Assembly (NCBI GenBank): GCA_001564205.1
Contig: LKMY01000124.1
Coordinates: 1 to 5,938 of the forward strand
DNA: 5,938 bases
From: Nanohaloarchaea archaeon PL-Br10_U2g5
GTDB lineage: Archaea; Halobacteriota; Halobacteria; Halobacteriales; Haloferacaceae
Direction of reading: 5' to 3'
Positions within the stretch are counted from its first letter, which is position 1; each line of letters opens with the position of its first letter. The notes beneath the pieces were generated by a model that was given only the letters and a program-made list of their open reading frames with translations, was not told the DNA's origin and made no database searches. Both the position numbers and the translations under genes were made by a program. Positions 1 to 5,295 of the stretch are shown piece after piece.

Positions 1-225
1 CGAGAGATTGAGTGCCACGGTCATTGCCAGTTCGCTCGCGCTGACGATTCTGACCCCATACAGAAGCGAGATGCCGCCGCCACACAACAGATAGAGCGCG
101 ACCTCGACCCCGCCCGGCTGGTCGTGCCGGTGCCAGGCCACACGACCCAGCAAGAGCCCGATGATCCCGGAGAGCAAGCAGGCGGTCAGGTACGCCTGCA
201 CCGGTAACGCGCCGAGGTCGCTCAT
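1..225 (-). CDS. Partial membrane protein, probable N-terminal multi-pass sensor region of a histidine kinase
   Basis: Reading the minus strand from ATG at 225 gives 75 residues with no stop before the window edge, so only the N-terminus is present. It starts MSDLGALPVQ. A hydrophobic segment at about residues 9-30 ends in a basic turn (AWHRHDQPGG, about 29-38), and a second begins near residue 40 (VEVALYLLCGGGISLLYGV). A third may start near residue 65. A helix ending in Trp-His-Arg, a short polar turn with Gln-Pro-Gly, then another helix resembles the start of the 7TM sensor region found in many haloarchaeal histidine kinases. That resemblance is inference; the kinase domains would lie outside the window. 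Another small polytopic membrane protein is possible. The gene is transcribed divergently from the lipoate-ligase-like gene. The membrane nature is well supported, the kinase identity only moderately. Confidence 0.6.
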   Translation of the reverse strand, partial: MSDLGALPVQAYLTACLLSGIIGLLLGRVAWHRHDQPGGVEVALYLLCGGGISLLYGVRIVSASELAMTVALNLS

Positions 226-341
226 TGATATCGAAACCACTCCGAGAGCGGTCAAAACGTTTGTGTCATGCGACGACCCGACACACAGATCCCCGTCTTC
301 TCTTCACAACCGCCTTGTCTGTCCGCGCCGTCGTCCTCGAT
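226..341. promoter_or_regulatory. Divergent intergenic region between the membrane-protein and lipoate-ligase-like genes
   Basis: This 116-base gap must hold the promoters of both divergent genes. The only AT-rich patch is at about 252-263 and includes the perfect 8-base palindrome AAACGTTT (255-262), which lies 30-37 bases before the minus-strand ATG. That spacing is close to a TATA position for the leftward gene, but the match to a haloarchaeal TATA box is weak. I see no convincing TATA box 25-30 bases before the plus-strand start at 342, so that transcript may have a leader or a weak promoter. Confidence 0.35.
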
Positions 342-1058
342 ATGCGAGTGCTGAGGGGGTGCACAACGGATCCGGAGTCCGACCGTGAGTGGACGGCATC
401 ACTACTCAGGTCCGCAGCGGACGGCACGCCGGGGATCCGAGTCTGGACGCCTCCCCGACAGGTCGCCTTCGGCCGTCGCGACGCTCGCGAATCCGGGTTC
501 GAGCGAGCGAAACGCCGCGCCGCAGCGGTGGGGTTTCAACCGGTCCAACGGAACGTGGGTGGTCGGGCCGTCGCCTACACGGGCCAAACCCTCGCATTCG
601 CGCACGCCGTCCCGCTCGTGGACGGTGGCCGATCGATAGCCGAACGATACGAGCTCACGACTGACGTCGTCCTGGGCTCGCTCTGCGGGCTCGGTGCGGA
701 AGTCACCGTCGGAGAGCCGTCGGAAGCGTTCTGCCCGGGCGACCACTCGATTCGTGTCGCCGGCGGTGGAAAGCTCTCTGGGATCGCGCAGCGAGTCCGC
801 GCTGACGCGGCTCTGATCGCTGGCTGTCTCGTCGTCGCCGAGGACGATGAGCCCGCAATCGCCGACGTCACCAGGCACGTGTACGATGCGCTGGGGGTTC
901 CTTTTCACCCGAGGACGGTCGGTAGCGTCGCTGCTGCCGGTGGCACGGACGATCCAAAACGGGTCGCTCGGGCGCTCGAGGAAGCGTTTATCGACGGTCC
1001 GTGGAGTGACCGAGCCGATCATATCGAGCGAGTCGACAGGGACGGACTGAGCCCGTGA
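342..1058 (+). CDS. Lipoate--protein ligase family protein (BPL/LplA/LipB fold)
   Basis: The 238-residue product resembles the cofactor-transferase domain that attaches lipoate to acyl-carrier domains of 2-oxoacid dehydrogenases and the glycine cleavage H protein. Visible motifs are VAFGRRDA (41-48), the substrate-loop block RNVGGRAVAY (70-79, matching the RR-x-S/T-G-G-x-x-V-H block of LplA), a CPGDHSI segment (131-137), and GGGKLSGIAQR (141-151) with Lys144 in the place of the conserved lipoate ligase lysine. GSVAAAGG (194-201) follows. Length fits a single catalytic domain; the C-terminal accessory domain of E. coli LplA (338 residues) is absent. I chose ATG 342: the frame is open back to a TTG at 225, but those residues (SKPLRERSKRL...) look like translated intergenic sequence and would abut the divergent gene's start. 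Substrate is not shown by the sequence. Octanoyl- or biotinyl-transfer relatives share this fold. Confidence 0.8.
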   Translation: MRVLRGCTTDPESDREWTASLLRSAADGTPGIRVWTPPRQVAFGRRDARESGFERAKRRAAAVGFQPVQRNVGGRAVAYTGQTLAFAHAVPLVDGGRSIAERYELTTDVVLGSLCGLGAEVTVGEPSEAFCPGDHSIRVAGGGKLSGIAQRVRADAALIAGCLVVAEDDEPAIADVTRHVYDALGVPFHPRTVGSVAAAGGTDDPKRVARALEEAFIDGPWSDRADHIERVDRDGLSP

Positions 1059-1059
1059 C

Positions 1060-1100
1060 CGGCTGCAGATAGCTGTCACCGCGACGCCAATCTGGCAGCC
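1060..1100 (+). repeat. Inverted repeat (possible 3' hairpin) after the lipoate-ligase-like gene
   Basis: The left arm GGCTGCAGAT (1061-1070) is complementary to ATCTGGCAGCC (1090-1100) apart from one bulged G, across a 19-base loop. It begins 2 bases after the stop codon at 1058. No T-run follows directly, so it is not a classic intrinsic terminator. It could mark the 3' end of the upstream transcript, or be chance in GC-rich DNA. Confidence 0.35.
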
Positions 1101-1137
1101 GACCGGGGTTCACGGTCAGATCGCGCTTTCGACGTGC

Positions 1138-1145
1138 TTTTTATT
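1138..1145 (+). promoter_or_regulatory. TATA box for the eS6 gene (leaderless-type promoter)
   Basis: TTTTTATT is centred about 25 bases before ATG 1167, in otherwise GC-rich sequence. In haloarchaea this spacing puts transcription start at or next to the A of the start codon. No Shine-Dalgarno motif lies in the usual place, which agrees with a leaderless mRNA. Confidence 0.75.
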
Positions 1146-1166
1146 CGCGGGAGTCTCGGTTCGCTC

Positions 1167-1565
1167 ATGGCTGAATTCAAAGTCGTCATCGCCGACCCCG
1201 ACACCGGCGAGACGTTCCAGCGAGAAGTCGACGGACAGGACGCGAACCGATTCCTCGGCCGAGAGATCGGCGACGAGATCGGCGGCGACGCCGTCGGGCT
1301 CTCCGAACACACGATCGCGATCACCGGCGGCTCCGACGAGACCGGCCGCCCGATGCGCGAAGACGTCTCCGGCACGCGGCTGAAGGAGCTCCTCCTCGAA
1401 GGCGGCGTCGGGTTCAAACCGTCCCGCGAGGGCGAGCGAAAGCGGATTACGGTCCGCGGCCGCGAGATCGACGACGACATCGCACAGATCAACGTCTCCG
1501 TCGTTGACGGCGACGATGTCGCCGCCGCACTCGGAGAGGGTGACGCGGACGCCGACGAGGAGTAA
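1167..1565 (+). CDS. rps6e: 30S ribosomal protein eS6 (S6e)
   Basis: This is a small-subunit ribosomal protein shared by archaea and eukaryotes, 132 residues here. The S6e signature is clear: ITGGSDETGRPMR (about 52-64) followed by DVSGTRLKELLLEGGVGF (66-83), then GERKRITVRGREIDDDIAQINV (about 89-110). The N-terminal block FKVVIADPDTGETFQREVDG (4-23) also fits. The protein stops after a short acidic tail (DADADEE) and lacks the long basic C-terminal helix carrying the phosphorylated serines of eukaryotic S6, as expected for archaea. ATG 1167 was chosen over an upstream in-frame TTG at 1134: it begins MAEFKVV, as the family does, and lies 25 bases after a TATA box that the longer form would translate through. 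The gene is probably co-transcribed with the small gene starting 12 bases downstream. Confidence 0.96.
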   Translation: MAEFKVVIADPDTGETFQREVDGQDANRFLGREIGDEIGGDAVGLSEHTIAITGGSDETGRPMREDVSGTRLKELLLEGGVGFKPSREGERKRITVRGREIDDDIAQINVSVVDGDDVAAALGEGDADADEE

Positions 1566-1577
1566 CGCTCGTTCTCG

Positions 1578-2045
1578 ATGCCTCGTGTTCCCTCCGACGA
1601 CGAGGGTATCGCCTCGATCCGCGTCTCGCTCGCCCGGAGCGGCGGTACCCGGCGTCCCTGTGTCCGGCTGCCGTCCGACGACGACCTCACAAAGCGCGTC
1701 GAATCGGGAGCGTGTGCGTCGCTGTCGATGGCTTCGGGTGACGTGGTCCGGGTCGTGATCGACCGCGAAGAGCGGTATGCACCGGTGACCGCCGACAGCG
1801 GCGGACGACTCATCAGAGGGGCGTTCGACAACCGGCGGCTCGCTCGCGAGACCAGCGAGGGAACGAACCGACTGGCCGAGTGGCTGGCCGAACGCGGACG
1901 TGGACCGGGCGATAGCATCGTGCTCGATGTCGTCGTGCCCGGAACGCTGTACGGTCTCCGTATTCCCGGTGAGCGGACGGTGTACGAGGCGAACCGTGGG
2001 CCAAGGTCGTCGCTGGCGGATATCGCCCGCGACCTCGACGGCTGA
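1578..2045 (+). CDS. Conserved haloarchaeal protein of unknown function (probable DUF7112 family)
   Basis: The 155-residue product has no function I can assign. It is acidic, soluble, and has no signal peptide or membrane segment. Conserved-looking blocks are ARSGGTRRPCVRLP (19-32), GDVVRVVIDREERYAPV (54-70), DSGGRLIRGAFDNRRLAR (73-90), LAEWLAERGRGPGDSIVLDVV (99-119) and PGTLYGLRIPGERTVYE (121-137). The pattern resembles, from memory, proteins annotated as DUF7112 in haloarchaea; a profile search is needed to confirm the family name. The 'GD-VV-V' strand pattern occurs twice (54-60 and 111-117), suggesting small beta-barrel or hairpin units, which is inference. It follows eS6 by 12 bases with no promoter between. 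GAGGAG at 1557-1562, overlapping the end of the eS6 gene, could act as a ribosome binding site, though the 15-base spacing is long. Co-expression with eS6 hints at a translation-linked or housekeeping role, no more. Confidence 0.8.
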   Translation: MPRVPSDDEGIASIRVSLARSGGTRRPCVRLPSDDDLTKRVESGACASLSMASGDVVRVVIDREERYAPVTADSGGRLIRGAFDNRRLARETSEGTNRLAEWLAERGRGPGDSIVLDVVVPGTLYGLRIPGERTVYEANRGPRSSLADIARDLDG

Positions 2046-2070
2046 AGCTTGATAACCGCGCGCCCCTCAC

Positions 2071-2088
2071 TCGGTAGCGGCGTGCCGA
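2071..2088 (+). repeat. Short dyad / hairpin just upstream of the ahbAB promoter
   Basis: TCGGTA (2071-2076) and TGCCGA (2083-2088) flank GCGGCG and pair over six positions, one as a G-U wobble in RNA. The dyad ends six bases before the TTATT box of the heme operon, so it could be an operator next to the factor-B recognition element. It could also be a weak hairpin at the end of the upstream transcript. Six-base arms are short and chance is possible. Confidence 0.25.
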
Positions 2089-2093
2089 ATCGC

Positions 2094-2098
2094 TTATT
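2094..2098 (+). promoter_or_regulatory. TATA-like box for the heme biosynthesis operon
   Basis: TTATT, within GCTTATTCTC, is centred about 27 bases before ATG 2123 and is the only AT-rich patch close to the start in this gap. The spacing matches a leaderless haloarchaeal promoter. No Shine-Dalgarno motif is seen before 2123. The box is less perfect than those before eS6 and the Nif3-like gene. Confidence 0.55.
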
Positions 2099-2122
2099 CT
2101 CGCTCGGATCCGATCCTCTCGT

Positions 2123-3208
2123 ATGAAAGAGGTCGACGCGGATCTGACGGCGCTCGACCGCGGGATCATCAACGCCTTCCAGGGCGGATTCCCCGCCACT
2201 GAACGACCCTTCGAGCCTGCTGCGGCTGCGTTACGGGACCGCGGCGTCGACGTGACGGGTCCGGAGCTGTGCGAGCGCGTCCGACAACTCGACGAAGAGG
2301 GGATCCTCTCGCGGTTCGGGGCACTCGTCAACGCTGAGGAGATCGGCGGTGCGGCGTCGCTCGTCGCACTGCATGCCCCGGAAGACCGATTCGACGAGGT
2401 TGTCGAGCAGATCAACGAGTTCGACGAGGTCGCACACAACTACGAGCGTGAACACCCGCATCTCAACGTCTGGTTCGTCGTGAGCGTCGCGGACCATCCC
2501 GACCCAGACAAAGACGGGAGCGACCGGGTCGAAGAGGTGCTCTCCGAGATCGAGTCGGTCACCGGCCAAGAGACGTATAACCTCCCGAAACAGCGGGAGT
2601 TTCACGTCGGCGCGAAGTTCCTCGTCGACGGACCGGTCTCTGACGGCGCCATCGATCTGTCTGGTCTCGGCCCCGACGTGTCGCCGAGTGGTCGCTCGAC
2701 GCTCACCCCCGACGAGCGCGACCTCGTCGTGGAGATCCAGGGCGGGCTCCCGATCACGGAGACGCCGTACGCCGACATCGCCGACCGACTTGCGGTGGAC
2801 GTCGGCTGGGTAATCGAGACGATCAAGCGATTCAACGTGGAGGGGAAGGTACGCCGTATCGGCGTCATCCCCAACCACTACGCGCTCGGGTACACGGAGA
2901 ACGGGATGACGGTCTGGGACGTTCCGGCGGATGTGCTTGATGAGGTCGGTCCGGCGGTCGCGAGCCTCGATTTTGTCACGCACTGCTACGAGCGCCCCAG
3001 ACACGCCGGCGTCTGGGAGTACAACTTCTTCGCGATGACGCACGGGCGGACGGAAGCGGAAAGCGATCGCCGGATTGCGGAGGTGAAAGCGCTGATGGAC
3101 GAGTACTGGGATGTGAGCGCGAACGATTGGGACACGCTGTTCTCGACACGGATTCTGAAGAAGACGGGGATCCGCATCGCCGACCGTGCTGACAGCAACA
3201 CCGCGTGA
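2123..3208 (+). CDS. ahbAB: Siroheme decarboxylase, AhbA-AhbB fusion
   Basis: The 361-residue product contains two tandem Lrp/AsnC-like units, each with a winged helix and a ferredoxin-like domain, as in AhbA/AhbB and the NirD/L/G/H proteins. Unit 1 (about 5-170) has the helix-turn-helix region at 10-68, HNYEREHPHLNVWFVV (105-120) and LPKQREFHVGAKF (154-166). Unit 2 (about 193-353) has TPDERDLVVEIQGGLP (195-210), HCYERPRHAGVWEYNFFAM (287-305) and LFSTRILKKTGIRI (339-352). The LPK-R-F-G-F and H-Y-R-H motifs mark the decarboxylases rather than true Lrp regulators. Ahb enzymes remove two acetate carboxyls from siroheme to give 12,18-didecarboxysiroheme on the archaeal heme route. AhbA and AhbB are separate subunits in Desulfovibrio; here one chain supplies both. 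Its stop overlaps the GTG start of the precorrin-2 dehydrogenase, supporting a tetrapyrrole role. A NirDL-type heme d1 function is the main alternative, but no nir genes are seen here. Confidence 0.88.
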   Translation: MKEVDADLTALDRGIINAFQGGFPATERPFEPAAAALRDRGVDVTGPELCERVRQLDEEGILSRFGALVNAEEIGGAASLVALHAPEDRFDEVVEQINEFDEVAHNYEREHPHLNVWFVVSVADHPDPDKDGSDRVEEVLSEIESVTGQETYNLPKQREFHVGAKFLVDGPVSDGAIDLSGLGPDVSPSGRSTLTPDERDLVVEIQGGLPITETPYADIADRLAVDVGWVIETIKRFNVEGKVRRIGVIPNHYALGYTENGMTVWDVPADVLDEVGPAVASLDFVTHCYERPRHAGVWEYNFFAMTHGRTEAESDRRIAEVKALMDEYWDVSANDWDTLFSTRILKKTGIRIADRADSNTA

Positions 3209-3900
3209 TCCCACTCTACCACGACTTCAGCGACGAGACGGTGCTGGTGTTCGGCGGCGGCTCCGTCGGCGCGCGGAAGGCGTTACGCTTCGCCAACGAT
3301 GCCGACGTCGTCGTCGTAAGCCCGACGTTCGACGACCGGCTCGTCGATATCGAGAACGCGGACGACGGGTCGCGCTCAGATCCCACCGGCCCGAACACGC
3401 CCGCTATCGAACTGGTCCGTGCCGCCCCGGCTCCCGATGCGGTCCGCGACTGGGTCGACCGATTCGCTCCGGCCCTCGTCGTCGCTGCGACGGACGACGC
3501 CGCTGTCAACGCGGCGGCGGAGGCGGCCGCGTTCGACGCCGGGATACTTATCAACCGAACTGATGTTTCCGGTAGCCGCGAGGCGAGCAGCGTAGTCGTT
3601 CCGGCGACCGTCGACGACCACCCAGTCCGCGTCGCGCTCTCGACAGGCGGCGCGAGTCCGGCGCTCTCGAAGGCGCTCCGCGAGCGAATCGAGGCTGAGA
3701 TCGACGGAGCGGGCGCCATGGCAGAGCTGTCCGGACAGCTCCGACAAGAGCTCAAAGACCGGAACATAGGGCCCGAGAAGCGCCGGGAAGCAATCCGTCA
3801 CGTGGTCCGATCCGACGGGGTTTGGAAGGGTTTACAAAAGGGGGGATCCAACGGTCGTCAAGAGGCGTATTCAGTGATCGAAGAGGTACTTGAACGATGA
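3205..3900 (+). CDS. sirC: Precorrin-2 dehydrogenase (SirC / CysG N-terminal / Met8 family)
   Basis: This 231-residue NAD-dependent enzyme should oxidise precorrin-2 to sirohydrochlorin. The N-terminus (IPLYHDFSDETVLVFGGG) leads into a Rossmann loop GGGSVGARKA (17-26). AATDDAAVN (94-102) carries the Asp pair (97-98) matching the region of the catalytic aspartate in CysG/Met8p. INRTD (116-120), PATVDDHPVRVALSTGGASPALSKALRERIE (about 133-163) and a helical C-terminal domain complete the family pattern. Length fits the stand-alone enzyme with no fused methyltransferase. Start is GTG at 3205, overlapping the ahbAB stop (GTGA); no Shine-Dalgarno precedes it, so translation probably depends on coupling. 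Residues 52-66 (ADDGSRSDPTGPNTP) form a polar loop that looks like an insertion. Whether it also inserts iron, as CysG and Met8p do, cannot be told; a separate CbiX-type chelatase may do so. It feeds siroheme to the AhbAB encoded just upstream. Confidence 0.92.
   Translation: MIPLYHDFSDETVLVFGGGSVGARKALRFANDADVVVVSPTFDDRLVDIENADDGSRSDPTGPNTPAIELVRAAPAPDAVRDWVDRFAPALVVAATDDAAVNAAAEAAAFDAGILINRTDVSGSREASSVVVPATVDDHPVRVALSTGGASPALSKALRERIEAEIDGAGAMAELSGQLRQELKDRNIGPEKRREAIRHVVRSDGVWKGLQKGGSNGRQEAYSVIEEVLER
3831..3838 (+). promoter_or_regulatory. Possible internal promoter for hemA inside sirC
   Basis: TTTACAAA lies in an unusually AT-rich patch near the 3' end of sirC and resembles a haloarchaeal TATA box. 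It sits 59-66 bases before the hemA ATG, so a start about 25-27 bases downstream would leave a leader of roughly 35 bases that includes the GAGGT ribosome binding site. The patch also encodes ordinary protein (Gly-Leu-Gln-Lys), so this is tentative. Confidence 0.3.
3883..3887 (+). promoter_or_regulatory. Shine-Dalgarno site for hemA
   Basis: GAGGT matches the anti-Shine-Dalgarno end of archaeal 16S rRNA and ends 9 bases before ATG 3897. It lies inside the last codons of sirC. It supports this start and suggests hemA can recruit ribosomes itself, besides any coupling through the ATGA overlap. The sirC start upstream has no such site. Confidence 0.6.
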
Positions 3901-5237
3901 GAGACACCGGCGCTATCACGGGGGTGAGCGTCGCCCACTCCCGCGCGTCTGTCGACGAAATCGAAGCGGCCGGCGGTGACGGGGTCCGCGCCACCGTCTC
4001 GGACCTGCTCGCTCGTGAAGGGGTCGAGGAGGCGTTCGCACTCCAGACGTGTAACCGTTCTGAGGCGTTCGTCGTCACCGATCGGACCGTCGACGGGACG
4101 GTCGCGCTGGAGTCGTTCGCCCCCGATGTCCGGAGCGGGGCGCTTCGACATCTCGGTCACGAAGAGAGCTTGGAGCACCTGATGAGAGTCGCCGCCGGGT
4201 TGGAGTCGCTCGTGCTCGGTGAAGACCAGATCATCGGCCAGCTCCGCGAGGCGTACGAGGAGTCGAAGTCGGCCGGAGGCATCGGTCCCGTGTTAAAAGA
4301 TGCGGTGACGAAGGCGCTTCACGTCGGCGAGCGCGCGCGAACGGAGACGTCGATCAACGAAGGCGTGGTGTCGCTCGGCTCGGCCGCAGTCCGACTGGCC
4401 GCGAGCGAGATCGACCTGACCGACGGCTCCGCCGTCGTGGTCGGTGCGGGCGAGATGGGAACGCTCGCCGCCCGTTCGCTCGACGACACTGCTGTCGGCG
4501 AGATCGTCGTCGCGAACCGGACCGTTCCCCACGCGGAGTTCGTCGCCGAAGAGGTCGAGACCCCGGCAGAGGCGGTCCCGTTGGCTGACCTCTCGGCGGT
4601 GATCCCCGAGGCGGACCTCGTTATCTCTGCGACCGGCAGCCCCAACCCAGTTATCGAGTCGAAACACCTCACGGGGGCCGACCGGCTCGTTTGTATCGAC
4701 ATCGCGCAGCCGCGCGACGTCGACCCCGCGGCTGCGAGCCACTCCGGCGTGAGCTTGTACGATATCGACGCGTTGGAAGATGTCACTCGGCGGACCCGCG
4801 AGAGCCGCGAGGAGGAGGCCCGAGAGGTCGAGGCGATAATCCGCGAGGAGCTCGACCGCATCCTCCAGGCGTACAAGCGCAAGCGGGCCGACGACGCCAT
4901 CTCTGCGATGTACGCCGGCGCCGATCGGATCAAGGCCCGCGAGGTCGATCGGGCAGTCTCACGGCTCGAAGCGCACGGTGAGTTGAACGACGAGCAGCGC
5001 ACGACCGTCGAAGATCTGGCCGACTCGCTCGTCGGGCAGCTGCTCGCGGCCCCCACCCGCTCGCTTCGGGACGCGGCCGGCGAAGACGATTGGGAGACGA
5101 TCCGCACCGCGCTCAAGCTGTTCGATCCCGAGTTCGACGCGCCGCCCAAACGGCCGAGTGAGGCCGGTTCAGGGCCCGAACCAGTCGGCGCGGAATCGGG
5201 ACCGCCGGAGTCGGTCAGCGAGGAGCTCGACGACTGA
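3897..5237 (+). CDS. hemA: Glutamyl-tRNA reductase
   Basis: HemA reduces glutamyl-tRNA(Glu) to glutamate-1-semialdehyde with NADPH, the first committed step of C5-pathway tetrapyrrole synthesis. The 446-residue protein has all main landmarks. LQTCNRSEAF (49-58) carries the catalytic Cys52. SLEHLMRVAAGLESLVLGEDQI (91-112) includes His94, matching the active-site His of the Methanopyrus enzyme. HVGERARTETSINEGVVSLGSAAV (142-165) follows. The NADPH Rossmann loop is VVGAGEMG (181-188), with VANRT (205-209) and ISATGSPNPVI (243-253) after it. The long spinal helix and dimerisation domain cover about 295-410. The last ~35 residues (from PEFDAPP, 411) form an acidic Pro/Gly/Ser-rich tail that is probably disordered. 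ATG overlaps the sirC stop (ATGA) and has a Shine-Dalgarno site, so the start is firm. It is the last gene of the heme operon. HemL, the usual next enzyme, is not in the window. Confidence 0.97.
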   Translation: MRDTGAITGVSVAHSRASVDEIEAAGGDGVRATVSDLLAREGVEEAFALQTCNRSEAFVVTDRTVDGTVALESFAPDVRSGALRHLGHEESLEHLMRVAAGLESLVLGEDQIIGQLREAYEESKSAGGIGPVLKDAVTKALHVGERARTETSINEGVVSLGSAAVRLAASEIDLTDGSAVVVGAGEMGTLAARSLDDTAVGEIVVANRTVPHAEFVAEEVETPAEAVPLADLSAVIPEADLVISATGSPNPVIESKHLTGADRLVCIDIAQPRDVDPAAASHSGVSLYDIDALEDVTRRTRESREEEAREVEAIIREELDRILQAYKRKRADDAISAMYAGADRIKAREVDRAVSRLEAHGELNDEQRTTVEDLADSLVGQLLAAPTRSLRDAAGEDDWETIRTALKLFDPEFDAPPKRPSEAGSGPEPVGAESGPPESVSEELDD

Positions 5238-5257
5238 GCCCGGCGGACGACAATCGT

Positions 5258-5269
5258 GGCACCCGTGCC
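5258..5269 (+). repeat. Short palindrome between hemA and the Nif3-like gene
   Basis: GGCAC (5258-5262) and GTGCC (5265-5269) are perfect inverted arms around CC. The element lies 20 bases after the hemA stop and 18 bases before the TATA box of the next gene. It could be an operator or a small hairpin near the hemA 3' end; 5-base arms are not strong evidence. The following T-rich stretch (5288-5295) doubles as a promoter box and might help end upstream transcripts. Confidence 0.2.
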
Positions 5270-5287
5270 GATCCGTGGTTCGCCGTC

Positions 5288-5295
5288 TTTTATTT
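5288..5295 (+). promoter_or_regulatory. TATA box for the Nif3-like gene (leaderless-type promoter)
   Basis: TTTTATTT is centred about 26-27 bases before ATG 5318, nearly the same arrangement as before eS6. No Shine-Dalgarno motif lies near the start, which suggests a leaderless transcript separate from the heme operon. Confidence 0.7.

Noticed and set aside
225..341. N-terminal extension of the lipoate-ligase-like protein to the upstream TTG at 225
   Set aside because: The added residues match no family pattern and would consume the whole divergent promoter region. ATG 342 begins MRVLRG, in line with the fold's first strand.
402..1079. Minus-strand open frame of 225 codons opposite the lipoate-ligase-like gene
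   Set aside because: The plus-strand frame carries the family motifs, and this one has none.
1076..1918. Minus-strand open frame of 280 codons across eS6 and the small downstream gene
   Set aside because: It covers two convincing plus-strand genes and is Ser/Arg/Pro-rich with no recognisable motif.
2123..3208. Annotation as an Lrp/AsnC-family transcription regulator
   Set aside because: Tandem units with the LPKxRxF and HxYxRxH decarboxylase motifs, plus overlap with sirC and hemA, fit siroheme decarboxylase better. A secondary DNA-binding role is not excluded.
2231..3214. Long minus-strand open frame of 327 codons opposite ahbAB
   Set aside because: Its protein is a low-complexity Arg/Asp/Val-rich shadow of the well-conserved AhbAB frame. 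Stops are rare on the opposite strand of GC-rich DNA.
4319..5149. Long minus-strand open frame of 276 codons opposite hemA
   Set aside because: The Ser/Arg/Ala-rich composition is typical of antisense shadows, and the plus strand encodes an unmistakable HemA.
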